A stretch of 48,722 nt of DNA. Origin: an uncultured Clostridia bacterium. Lineage in GTDB: Bacteria; Bacillota; Clostridia; TANB77; CAG-508. A program made the position numbers and the translations under genes. The notes under the pieces are model-generated. The model saw only the letters and a program-made list of their open reading frames with translations. It was not told the DNA's origin and searched no databases. Below are positions 14,715 to 23,321 of the stretch, piece after piece (the stretch's first letter is position 1; every line of letters begins with the position of its first letter). The stretch spans positions 1 through 48,722 of the forward strand of contig CALXFD010000012.1 in the NCBI GenBank assembly GCA_944387495.1, in the 5' to 3' direction.

Positions 14715-16479
14715 ATGACATTATATGAAATGAAACAAGAACTCTTATCTGGAAAAACGATTTTTGATTTACCTTTAAGAGTAGTATATTATGCGAGAGT
14801 ATCAACTGAAAAAGAAGAGCAAATTAATTCCTTAAAGAATCAAGTATCATTTTTTGAAAATTATATTAGAAAAAATGTTAATTGGACTTTTTTTCGTGGC
14901 TATGTAGATGAAGGAATAAGTCGGCACCACTTCCCTAAAGCGTGAAAATTTTATGCAAATGATAGAAGATAGCAAAAAAGACGAATTTGATTTAATAGTG
15001 GCAAAAGAGGTTTCAAGGTTTTCTCGTGATACGATTGATAGTTTGTATTATACTAGAAAATTATTAGAATATGATGTATGTGTTTATTTTTTATCAGATA
15101 ATATAATAACTGCATCAAATGATGGAGAATTAAGACTAACAATCATGTCTAGCATGGCACAAGATGAAGTTCGTAAAATATCTGAAAGAACAAAATTTGG
15201 TTTTAAAAGAGCTATTGAAAAAGGAACGGTTTTAGGAACTAATAATATTTGGGGCTATAAAAAAGAAAAAGGAAAACTTGTAATAGATGAAATTGAATCA
15301 CCACTAATTAGAACAATTTTTGATACATATGCAAATAATCAAAAAATAGGTTTAAAGAAGTTATCTATCCAACTAGCAGAACAGGGGTATTATAATCGTA
15401 ATGGCAATATGATTCATCAAAACACTTTAAAAAAAATTATTCAAAATCCCAAATATAAAGGATATTATACAGGAGGTTTATCAACTGTTGTAGATTACAG
15501 AACTAAGAAAAGGAATTTCTATGATAAACAAGAATGGAAAGTATTTAAAGATTATGAAAAAGTACCTCCAATTGTGTCAGAAGAATTATGGGATAAGGCA
15601 AATCAAAAATTATTAAGTAGAAGCAAATCTGCTAAAATGTACCAAAAACATCAAACTACCTATCCCATTTCTGGTAAATTATATTGTAAAAAGCATAAAT
15701 GTGGTTTTGTAAGAAAAATACGACATTACAAAAATAAAGAAGATGTTATATATTGGTATTGTGGAGACTTTCATAAAAAAGGAAAAAAGAATTGCCTACC
15801 TGCTTGTTTTAAGCAAGAAGATTTATATGATATTTTGCTTATTGTTTTTAAAAAATACGAAATATATAAAGAAGAAATTGCAGAAGAATTAATGTCATTT
15901 TATTTAGGACTTTCAAAAGAAGAAGAAAATATAGAAAAAGAAAAGAAGATAATAAATGAGATAAAAGTTCTTGAAAATAAGAAAGATAAACTATTAGATT
16001 TAGCTTTAGATGGCTTTTTAAGCAAAGAAGAATTACAGATAAAGAAAGTATCTATTGAAAAAGAAATTTCTAGTTTAAATTTAAAATTAAAAGAAATAGA
16101 AGATAAGAAAAATCAAGTAAGTAATAGCAAACAATCTTTTAAGCAATATAGCAAAAAGCTAAAAGAAAATATATTAAAAGAACTAGTAATAACCAAAGAT
16201 AATTTAGAAACTTATATTGAAGAACTCTTAGATAAAATAATTGTAGAAGAATTAGAACAAGAAACCCAAGTGTATTTAAAAATTATCCTTGCAGGAAACA
16301 ATATAATAAAATATGGTATTCCTGTAAAACTCAGGCAAGTCAGTCAAATAAAGAAAAACAAAGTGGCTGATTTTAAAAATCTCCCACTTTGTCACTCCCA
16401 TGCACATAGTTATCATCTGTTTTCCAGAACAGCATGCTTTTTTAAAAAAACCGTCCATATTAAATGCTATTCTAGGTAG
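14715..16479 (+). CDS. Large serine recombinase, with in-frame CGG frameshift
   Basis: Site-specific recombinase that should integrate and excise this element. Order: resolvase catalytic domain with VVYYARVSTEKEEQ (nucleophile Ser in RVST), recombinase domain with NIWGYKKEKGKL and NPKYKGYYTGG, a zinc ribbon (LYCKKHKCGF, then WYCGDFHKKGKKNC), a long coiled coil, and a C-terminal domain. The frame breaks once: GAAGGAATAAGT is followed by CGG (14922-14924). The zero frame stops eight codons on at TGA; skipping C gives the conserved ISGTTSLKRENF. The length, 1,765 nt, is 588 codons plus one base. ATG 14715 follows GGAAAGGAG. In the integrated state the last 24 codons lie beyond the right core in reversed feoB sequence; in the circle the gene would instead end with 30 other residues encoded at 13035-13127. 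Confidence 0.92.
16396..16407. repeat. Right attachment core (direct repeat)
   Basis: Exact second copy of TCCCATGCACAT. It lies inside the recombinase reading frame (codons for SHAH on the plus strand) and inside the feoB frame (MCMG) on the minus strand. Confidence 0.9.
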
Positions 16480-17763
16480 ATAGCCTAAATCTTCTAATAT
16501 TGTGAATAATGGAAAAAATATTGCCATAGGTGGTAACATTACAGATACAACCCATGTTAATGTTTGGTATCCACCTAAAATTAACATATCTGACAACCAT
16601 TGTGGAGCATTTATATAATTCATAAATTCTAATAACTTTTCTTGTAAATTCCTAAATAAGTCTAATAAAATTTGTGAAGGATAATTTGCTCCTACTATTG
16701 TTAGCCAAAATACTATACCTAAAAATAAAAGCATTATTGGAATTCCTAGTGTTTTTGAAGTTAATATTTTATCTATTTTTCTGTCTTTTTTTGTATAGTT
16801 CTCATCATTATATTTACATACTTCTTTACATATTGTTTCTGCTTTTTTCATAATTGTATAAATTATTTTATCTTTTATTTTTTCTTTATTATCTTTTATT
16901 TTTAAAATTTTCCCATAATATTTTTTATTTGTATTTTTTTCTTTATATTTAGTCATATAATTTTTTATTCTTAATTTATTGATATTATATGTTTTATGTA
17001 CTTCTTTTTTAATTATATTTATATCTATATTTAATCTTTTTTCTATTGTGTCTAATATTTTTTCATCTCCATCTATTATTTTTAAGCTTACCCATCTATA
17101 TAAATTTTCATTTAATTTATATTTTTCTTTTAATTTTTGTGTTATTCTCTCTACCTCTTCTTCTATTTCTTTTTCATAAATTATTTTATTTGGTTTTATT
17201 ATAATTTTATTCTCACATAATTTTTTTACTATATCTAATAAATTATTTAATGTTTGTTTCTTTCTAGCTATTGTTCCTACTACTGGAATATTTAGCTTGT
17301 TTTGCAATTTTTTTAAGTCTACCTGTATACCTTTCTTTTTTGCTTCATCTAATAAATTTACACATAAAACTACATTATCCGTAATCTCCATTATTTGAAA
17401 AACTAAGTTTAAATTTCTTTCTAAACATGTTGCATCTACCACTACTACTGTTACATTTGGCTCTTCAAAAATTATATAATCTCTTGCAATTTCTTCTTCT
17501 TCTGAATTTGACATTATTGAATATGTACCAGGGATATCTATAAATGTCATTTTTGTATTTTTATAAATACATTCCCCTTTTGCATTTGCTACTGTCTTTC
17601 CTGTCCAATTTCCTGTGTGTTGATGCATACCAGTTATACTATTAAATATAGTAGATTTCCCCACATTCGGATTTCCAGCTAGAGCTATTTTATAACCTTC
17701 TATTTCATTTAGCTTTTCTTTTTTTAATAGATGTATCCCTGTTGAAGTATTTGTAAGACCCAT
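16396..17763 (-). pseudogene. feoB: FeoB, N-terminal half (cut by mobile element)
   Basis: GTP-binding half and first part of the permease of the ferrous iron transporter. G motifs: ALAGNPNVGKSTIFNSITG (G1), DIPGTYSIM (G3), then a G4-like NLLDEAKKKG; after the helical GDI region come membrane segments up to YLPRIAFNMDGFFKKACC and GKQMITMCMG. The frame then runs into the element and stops at 16276 after 44 foreign residues (GVTKWEIFK...). ATG 17763 (MGLTNTSTGIHLL) is chosen by similarity; a GTG at 17799 is also in frame but sits directly on its AAGGAGA site. The gene follows feoA on the same strand. A truncated product ending in the membrane domain would be inactive in transport. Confidence 0.92.
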
Positions 17764-17918
17764 ACGAACTTTGTGGCTTATTAATACAAATAAGCCCACT
17801 CTCCTTTTTAATATATATTTAGGTTTTGGGTTTTACCTATAAACCTTTAAATATTTAAAAACATTATTATAAAATATAAACTTTTATATATAATAATCAT
17901 TTTTTAAGAAATTGTTAC

Positions 17919-18155
17919 TTAAAAAATAATTTTAATTTTACTAGAATCTTCTTCCCTTATAGCAATTAAATTCCCCCTAAACTCATAAGCCCTTGGGTCT
18001 TTTGATGGACTTATTAACACTGGCTTTATTTTAGTTCCTTTTATTAACCCTAAATCTAATAATCTACGTTTAGTCTGCCCATCACATAACACTTCTTCTA
18101 CAATACCTTCTAAATCCATAGGCAATTTATCTAATGTAATTTCTCTATCTTTCAC
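17919..18155 (-). CDS. feoA: FeoA ferrous iron transport accessory protein
   Basis: A 78-residue FeoA, an SH3-like domain protein that assists FeoB at the cytoplasmic face of the membrane. Typical features are LLDLGLIKGTKIKPV and a C-terminal RGNLIAIREEDSSKI. GTG 18155 follows GGAGGAG at good distance. It precedes feoB on the same strand with a 119-155-base gap, the usual feoAB order. The promoter region is the 218-base divergent gap shared with asd. No clear Fur or IdeR box was recognised. Confidence 0.9.
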   Translation of the reverse strand: MKDREITLDKLPMDLEGIVEEVLCDGQTKRRLLDLGLIKGTKIKPVLISPSKDPRAYEFRGNLIAIREEDSSKIKIIF

Positions 18156-18373
18156 AATTATAACTCCTCCTTTTTGAAATTATGTCTACTAATATTTTAT
18201 TCTCAAAAAATAAACCTGTTAAAAAATCTTCCAAAAACTCTTTATCAAAACTAAATATTGTTATATAATGTACTAAACTCATATACGAATTAATTAATAC
18301 GTATATACCATAACCTAAATTATATGTATAAAACACACTCATTTACATATAATTTTGTTAGGAGGTTCAAATT

Positions 18374-19382
18374 ATGCAAAAAAAATTTAAAGTAGCAATT
18401 GTAGGAGCTACTCGGATTAGTAGGCAGAACTGCCCTAAAAGTTTTAGAAGAAAGGGATTTAAGAAACGTTGATTTTGTATTATTCGCATCAAAAAAATCT
18501 GCTGGAACAAAAGTAGAATTCTTAGGACTAAATTACATTATCCAAGAACTAACTGAAAATAGTTTTGATTCAGGATTTGATTATGCAATTTTCTGTGCTG
18601 GTGGGGAAACCTCTAAAAAATATATCCCTATTGCAGTTTCTAAAAACTGCACAGTAATTGACAACAGTAGTGTTTACAGAATGGACCCAGATGTACCTTT
18701 AATAGTACCTGAGGTAAATGGAAATAAAATGTATGATAATAAAGGAATAATTGCAAACCCAAACTGTTCAACTATACAAGCTGTACTTCCTTTAAAGCCA
18801 TTAGATGATAAATATAAAATAAAACGTATTGTCTATTCTACATATCAAGCAGTTTCAGGTGCTGGTAAAACAGGTGTTGAAGATTTAGAAAATGGTGCAA
18901 AAGGAATTCCACCAAAAAAATTTCCTTATCCTATTTTTAACAATTGTCTTCCACATATCGATGTATTTATGGATGATGGATATACAAAAGAAGAACATAA
19001 AATGATTAATGAAACAAGGAAAATCTTAAATAAACCAGATTTACCTATAACTGCAACTACTGTTCGTGTTCCGGTTATAAACTGTCACAGTGAATCTATA
19101 AATGTAGAATTTGAAGAAGATTTTGATATTTATGATGTTAAAATTTTATTACAAAACTATCCTGGAATTATCGTTGTTGACGACCCAGAAAAAAATTACT
19201 ATCCTATTGCAACAAAAGCAGATGGATATGATGAAGTTTTTGTTGGTCGAATTAGACGTGATTATAGTGTAAAAAGTGGATTAAATTTATGGGTTGTTGC
19301 TGATAATTTAAGACGTGGAGCAGCAAGTAATGCTATCTTTATTTTAGAAAAATTAATTAATGAAAATATGACTCGTATTTAA
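18374..19382 (+). CDS. asd: Aspartate-semialdehyde dehydrogenase, with in-frame CGG frameshift
   Basis: Asd reduces aspartyl phosphate to aspartate semialdehyde with NADPH, supplying lysine/diaminopimelate, threonine and methionine and thus cell-wall synthesis. The NADP-binding motif is interrupted at codon 14: GGA GCT ACT CGG ATT in the zero frame, but skipping C gives GATGLVGRTALKVLEERDL, the family signature. The rest is intact: active-site ANPNCSTIQ with its Cys, the YQAVSGAGKTG loop, and the C-terminal GLNLWVVADNLRRGAA. The length, 1,009 nt, is 336 codons plus one base, giving a normal 335 residues. AGGAGG precedes the ATG. An essential-type gene with otherwise perfect sequence argues against simple decay. 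Monocistronic, ended by a hairpin. Confidence 0.95.
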
Positions 19383-19450
19383 ATTTTATATTTAATTAAT
19401 TATTATATTAAGATTTATTTTAAAAATTAATTAGTTTTTATGTAGCAAAA

Positions 19451-19481
19451 AAAGAGAATATTTGAAGTAAATATTCTCTTT
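19451..19481. terminator. Bidirectional terminator between asd and the convergent gene
   Basis: AAAGAGAATATTT and AAATATTCTCTTT form a perfect 13-bp stem with a 5-base loop; A- and T-runs serve either strand. Confidence 0.9.
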
Positions 19482-19489
19482 CATTTTGT

Positions 19490-19828
19490 TTAAACTTTTT
19501 TCCAAAACCACTCTAAACTATTGTCTAAACTTTTTCTTCCTAGTTTTTTAGCTTCTATATCATCAACCCATAAATATGCGAAGAATGAAATTAAGATAAA
19601 TACAAAATCTACTGCTATACATCTAGACAATGTAGATACCATATAGTTAAACTCTTCTGGTAATGTTACTAATTGAGCCACATGTACAACAAGCAATATT
19701 AAATATGCAAATAGCACTATTCCTGATATATAACTTTTTTTAATCTCTTGTGATAAAAAAATTAATAATACTGTTGCAACCAACATTAATATAAGAGTTA
19801 AGGCATTTGAAATATCAAATATAAACAT
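19490..19828 (-). CDS. Small integral membrane protein, unknown
   Basis: A 112-residue protein with three hydrophobic helices (about residues 8-26, 33-54 and 72-91) and a charged C-terminal tail that is cytosolic by the positive-inside rule. The second helix ends in LVVHVAQLVTLP and the third begins after a conserved-looking SRC. I recognise no family. GGAGGGG lies at good distance before the ATG. It stands alone between asd and glmM on the minus strand. Confidence 0.65.
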   Translation of the reverse strand: MFIFDISNALTLILMLVATVLLIFLSQEIKKSYISGIVLFAYLILLVVHVAQLVTLPEEFNYMVSTLSRCIAVDFVFILISFFAYLWVDDIEAKKLGRKSLDNSLEWFWKKV

Positions 19829-19945
19829 AGTATTCCCCTCCGTTTTTCATTAGTTTATTATATAATATCATTTATTTGGCTTCTGTTCAATGAATTTTTT
19901 GTTACAATTATATTACAATTATGTTACTTGTGTTTCAAAGATACT

Positions 19946-21310
19946 CTATTTTAATTTCTTTTCTATTAATTTTGCAATCTCATTAGCTTTTTTTGTTATA
20001 TATTCTTGATTTTCTCCTTCTATCATAACTCTTACTAATGGCTCTGTTCCTGATGGTCTTATTAACACTCTTCCATTTCCAGCAAATTCTTTTTCTAATT
20101 TTTCTATTGCATCTTTTATTTCTTTGTCTTCTTCGTAATCATATTTTTTATCTGAATTTACTTTTGCATTTACTAATATTTGTGGATATAGTTTTACCAT
20201 ACTTGCTAATTCTGACGCTTTTTGTTCTTCTTCTAATATTGTTTGTATTAACATTAATGAAGTTAATATACCATCTCCTGTTGGATTGTAGTCTAATAAA
20301 ATTACATGTCCTGATTGTTCTCCACCTAGGTTAAATCCATTTTTCAACATTTCTTCTAAAACATATCTATCTCCAACTTTTGTTTGCAATAATTCTAATC
20401 CATTATCTCTTGCAAATTTGTTTAAGCCTAAATTACTCATAACTGTTGCAACAATTGTATCTTTACTTAATTTTCCTTTTTTTCTTAAATTAGTAGAAAT
20501 TATTGCAAGTAATTTGTCACCATCGATTTCATTTCCATTTTCATCTACTGCTAGGCATCTATCTCCATCTCCATCATATGCTATTCCAAGGCTTAATTTA
20601 TTTTCTACTACAAATTTTTTAAGTCCTTCTAGATGTGTTGAACCACAATTTTCATTTATATTTATTCCATCTGGTTTATTATTTATGATTTTATAATTAA
20701 TTCCTAATGCCTTAAATACTTTTTCTGCAACTACTGATGTAGCACCATTGGCTGTATCTATTCCAACTACAAAATCTTTTTTCATATATTTTTCTATATT
20801 GTCATCAAAATTCTTTCTAAAAAAATATACATATTCATCTAATAAATCAAATCTATATTCAGATACACCTATTTTTTCATTTTTTGCTGTTAATTCTTCT
20901 AATTTTCCTGATTCCATTACTTCTTCTATTTCTTCTTCTAATGAATCTGGTATTTTCATTCCTTTATTGCTGAAAAATTTTATTCCATTAAATTCAAATG
21001 TATTATGAGAAGCTGATATTACTACACTTGCATCTGCATTTAACTTTCTTGTTAAATATGCTACTGCTGGTGTTGGTATTACTCCTAATAATTTAACATT
21101 TGCTCCATAACTTAAAAATCCTGCTGTCATTGCACTTTCTATTAAAGTTCCTGATATACGTGTATCTCTACCTATCAAAATTGTTGGTGTATGGTCTGTA
21201 TGTTTTGATAAAACATATGCTCCTGCTTTTGCTACTTTATATACTAATTCTGGTGTTAATTCTGTATTAGCAATTCTTCTAATACCATCTGTTCCAAAGT
21301 ATTTTCTCAT
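19946..21310 (-). CDS. glmM: Phosphoglucosamine mutase
   Basis: GlmM converts glucosamine-6-phosphate to glucosamine-1-phosphate on the way to UDP-GlcNAc for peptidoglycan and the polysaccharides encoded nearby. The 454-residue sequence shows the opening KYFGTDGIRR, the phosphoserine loop VISASHNTFEFNGIK, the metal-binding DGDGDRCL, the sugar-binding GGEQSGHVI and the C-terminal phosphate-binding RPSGTEPLVRVMIEG. All key residues are present. AAGGAAG precedes the ATG. It lies downstream of cpsB on the same strand. Confidence 0.97.
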   Translation of the reverse strand: MRKYFGTDGIRRIANTELTPELVYKVAKAGAYVLSKHTDHTPTILIGRDTRISGTLIESAMTAGFLSYGANVKLLGVIPTPAVAYLTRKLNADASVVISASHNTFEFNGIKFFSNKGMKIPDSLEEEIEEVMESGKLEELTAKNEKIGVSEYRFDLLDEYVYFFRKNFDDNIEKYMKKDFVVGIDTANGATSVVAEKVFKALGINYKIINNKPDGININENCGSTHLEGLKKFVVENKLSLGIAYDGDGDRCLAVDENGNEIDGDKLLAIISTNLRKKGKLSKDTIVATVMSNLGLNKFARDNGLELLQTKVGDRYVLEEMLKNGFNLGGEQSGHVILLDYNPTGDGILTSLMLIQTILEEEQKASELASMVKLYPQILVNAKVNSDKKYDYEEDKEIKDAIEKLEKEFAGNGRVLIRPSGTEPLVRVMIEGENQEYITKKANEIAKLIEKKLK

Positions 21311-21386
21311 ATTAAACTTCCTTTCTAATTACTAACTAATTTTTATATAAAATTGTTTAGTATTTCTAATTCATAATACATAATTT

Positions 21387-22169
21387 TTATCTTTTGAAGT
21401 TTATAATCATTTTTTCTTTTAATGTTAATTTAAAATCTGTTGGTTCTTCTATTTCTATTTTTTTGTTATTTAATAATAATTTGGGATTTTTAGTTGTTAA
21501 TTCTTCTAATTTTTCTGAGCCTATAATTGATTCTATTTCTCTTAATATTTGTGGTATTTTTGGATATATTGTGTTTGGTCTATGCACATCTGAACCCAAA
21601 AAATGCACCATATTATTTTCAAAAAATTTTCTTACTATTATTTGTGCTTTTTCTCCATATTGCCCTATTATACTTCCATAATTCGCTTGCATTAATACTC
21701 CCTTTTCTATTAAATCATAGACTAAATCTGGGTCTTTTTGCACATATGAATATCTTTCTGGATGTGCTAATATTGGTACTAACTTATATTGCAACATCTC
21801 ATAAACCACATCATAAAGGTTCATTGGTTCTGCATTTAAAGGTAATTCAAATAACACATAACTTGTGTCATTTATTGTTGATGCTTTTCTTTGTTCTAAT
21901 AGTTCAATTATATTATCACTAAAATAAATTTCATTTCCCAAATATAAATTTGTTTCTATGTTTTTTGTTTGAAGATTTTCACAGATTGCTTTTACCCATA
22001 CTTCTCTTTCTGGTACATCTGTTTCATAATAATTTTCCATATAATGTGATGTTGAAATTATTGCTTCAAATCCTGCTTTTTGTGCTTCTTTTATTAGATT
22101 AAATGTTTCTTCTATACTTCTTGCTCCATCATCAATATTAGGTAATATGTGTGAGTGAATATCTATCAT
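21387..22169 (-). CDS. CpsB/YwqE-type PHP tyrosine phosphatase
   Basis: A 260-residue manganese-dependent PHP phosphatase that dephosphorylates the tyrosine autokinase of polysaccharide systems. Signatures: MIDIHSHILPNIDDGARS (His4, His6, the DDG pair), STSHYMENYY, EIYFSDNI, PILAHPERY and FLGSDVHRP. It has its own promoter at 22237-22265, separate from the kinase genes upstream but with a near-identical -10 region, so co-regulation is likely. AAAGGAGC precedes the ATG. Confidence 0.92.
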   Translation of the reverse strand: MIDIHSHILPNIDDGARSIEETFNLIKEAQKAGFEAIISTSHYMENYYETDVPEREVWVKAICENLQTKNIETNLYLGNEIYFSDNIIELLEQRKASTINDTSYVLFELPLNAEPMNLYDVVYEMLQYKLVPILAHPERYSYVQKDPDLVYDLIEKGVLMQANYGSIIGQYGEKAQIIVRKFFENNMVHFLGSDVHRPNTIYPKIPQILREIESIIGSEKLEELTTKNPKLLLNNKKIEIEEPTDFKLTLKEKMIINFKR

Positions 22170-22236
22170 TTTCTTCTTTTGCTCCTTTGCTTTCTTTTTC
22201 TATAACTGTTTCTATATTTTATTCAACATATTTATA

Positions 22237-22265
22237 AGTATACATTTAAGTTTTAAAATTTTCAA
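22237..22265 (-). promoter_or_regulatory. Promoter of the PHP phosphatase gene
   Basis: On the minus strand TTGAAA, a 17-base spacer and TATACT. The block AACTTAAATGTATACT is identical to that of the promoter at 24097-24125. Confidence 0.7.
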
Positions 22266-22362
22266 GTTTTTTTAGTATTTTTATAAATATTTTGTCACAT
22301 TTTCGGATTTGTATTATTTATAAATTTAATATCAAATATTTTTAATTTAAAATTTTATTATT

Positions 22363-22391
22363 AAAGACAATAAATATTATTTATTGTCTTT
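22363..22391 (-). terminator. Hairpin at the cpsD stop
   Basis: AAAGACAATAAA and TTTATTGTCTTT form a stem that overlaps the last codons of the kinase gene. The following sequence on the minus strand is AATAATAAAATTTT, so termination would be modest. Confidence 0.5.
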
Positions 22392-23321
22392 TTCCATATA
22401 ACTATTTATTTGACTAAAAATATCATCAGCTTTTTCTTTTGATATGTCATTATTTGATTGTATATGTATCTTATTTTCTAACTTGTTATTATCAGCATTA
22501 TTTTGAACTTTTGGTTTTACATTTTCTTGTGGTCTTACTCTGCTTTTCATTTGTTCAACTTTGCTTCTTCTAGAATTACTATTTTTTGTGTAAACTGCTC
22601 CTTTATGATTTCTATCTGACTTCATAGAAGTTGAACCATAATAATAAGATTGCTCATATTTCTTTGCTGATACTGGTATTTTATTAAGCACTATTCCAGC
22701 AATTTTTCCACCTACATTTTGTATATTTGTTACTATCTTTTTCAAGTTTTCTTTTTTAGTTGCTTTATGTGCTGTTACTACAACTGTTGAATCTACCAAT
22801 CTTGATAAAATTATAGAATCTGCCACTAATTCACACGGTGTACCATCTACTATTACTAAGTCACATAATTGTTTTAGTTTATCTAATACCCCTACCATTT
22901 TAGGAGAGATTAATAATTCAGATGGATTTGGAGGTATATTACCAGCAGACATTACGTAAAGATTTTTAATTTCTGTTTCTTGTATATAATCTATTACATC
23001 ATCTGAGCCTTCTTCTGAATTTGCATTAACTCCTGATAGATAATTTGACAATCCTGGTCTTGGTGAAACTTCAAAAATTGTATATTGTCTACCTTTTCTC
23101 ATATCTGCATCTATTAATACAACTTTCTTACCAGCTTGTGCAAATGTAACTGCTAAATTTGATGCAACCCAGCTCTTTCCTTCTCCTGGAAATGTTGATG
23201 TTACAAGTAATGTTTGCAATTTATTATTTGTATTCATAAATTGTATATTTGTTCTTAATGTTCTAAAAACTTCTGAAACAGGAGATTTTGGGTCTCTTTG
23301 TGCTATTAATTCTTTTTTCAT
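22377..23321 (-). CDS. CpsD/CapB-type tyrosine kinase
   Basis: A 314-residue bacterial tyrosine (BY) kinase that pairs with a CpsC-type membrane activator to control polysaccharide chain length and export. Walker A is STFPGEGKSWVASNLA, Walker A' is KVVLIDADMRKG, Walker B is LVIVDGTPC. After the kinase domain comes a longer than usual polar tail (about residues 225-314) with KKYEQSYYYGSTSMK, probably part of the autophosphorylated tyrosine cluster, then Asn/Lys-rich low-complexity sequence. Its ATG overlaps the cpsC stop by one base (TAATG), so the two are translationally coupled. Confidence 0.92.
   Translation of the reverse strand: MKKELIAQRDPKSPVSEVFRTLRTNIQFMNTNNKLQTLLVTSTFPGEGKSWVASNLAVTFAQAGKKVVLIDADMRKGRQYTIFEVSPRPGLSNYLSGVNANSEEGSDDVIDYIQETEIKNLYVMSAGNIPPNPSELLISPKMVGVLDKLKQLCDLVIVDGTPCELVADSIILSRLVDSTVVVTAHKATKKENLKKIVTNIQNVGGKIAGIVLNKIPVSAKKYEQSYYYGSTSMKSDRNHKGAVYTKNSNSRRSKVEQMKSRVRPQENVKPKVQNNADNNKLENKIHIQSNNDISKEKADDIFSQINSYMEKDNK

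Larger units (their letters stand above)
13035..16407. mobile_element. 3.37-kb serine-recombinase element integrated in feoB
   Basis: The segment lies between two identical 12-bp cores. Deleting it, leaving one core, rebuilds feoB in the correct frame across [12 protein letters not shown], so the insertion boundaries are exact. It carries an unidentified 114-residue cargo gene, a 34-residue small gene, a 46-residue SHOCT-like small gene and a large serine recombinase, plus several hairpins and promoters. It has no conjugation, relaxase, replication or resistance genes, so it is a minimal integrative element that would need to be mobilised by others. The recombinase gene reads through the right junction. 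Confidence 0.9.

Noticed and set aside
18145..18342. A 65-codon open frame upstream of feoA on the minus strand
   Set aside because: No ribosome site, low-complexity composition, and it overlaps the feoA ribosome site and start; more likely the divergent promoter region of feoA and asd.
7321..18415. Sequencing error as the cause of the four frameshifts
   Set aside because: Not fully excluded, but errors in this kind of DNA would fall in the many long A/T runs. All four are instead an extra C before GG at a conserved Gly, and the same correct contexts (AACGGA, ACTGGA) are read normally elsewhere in the window.
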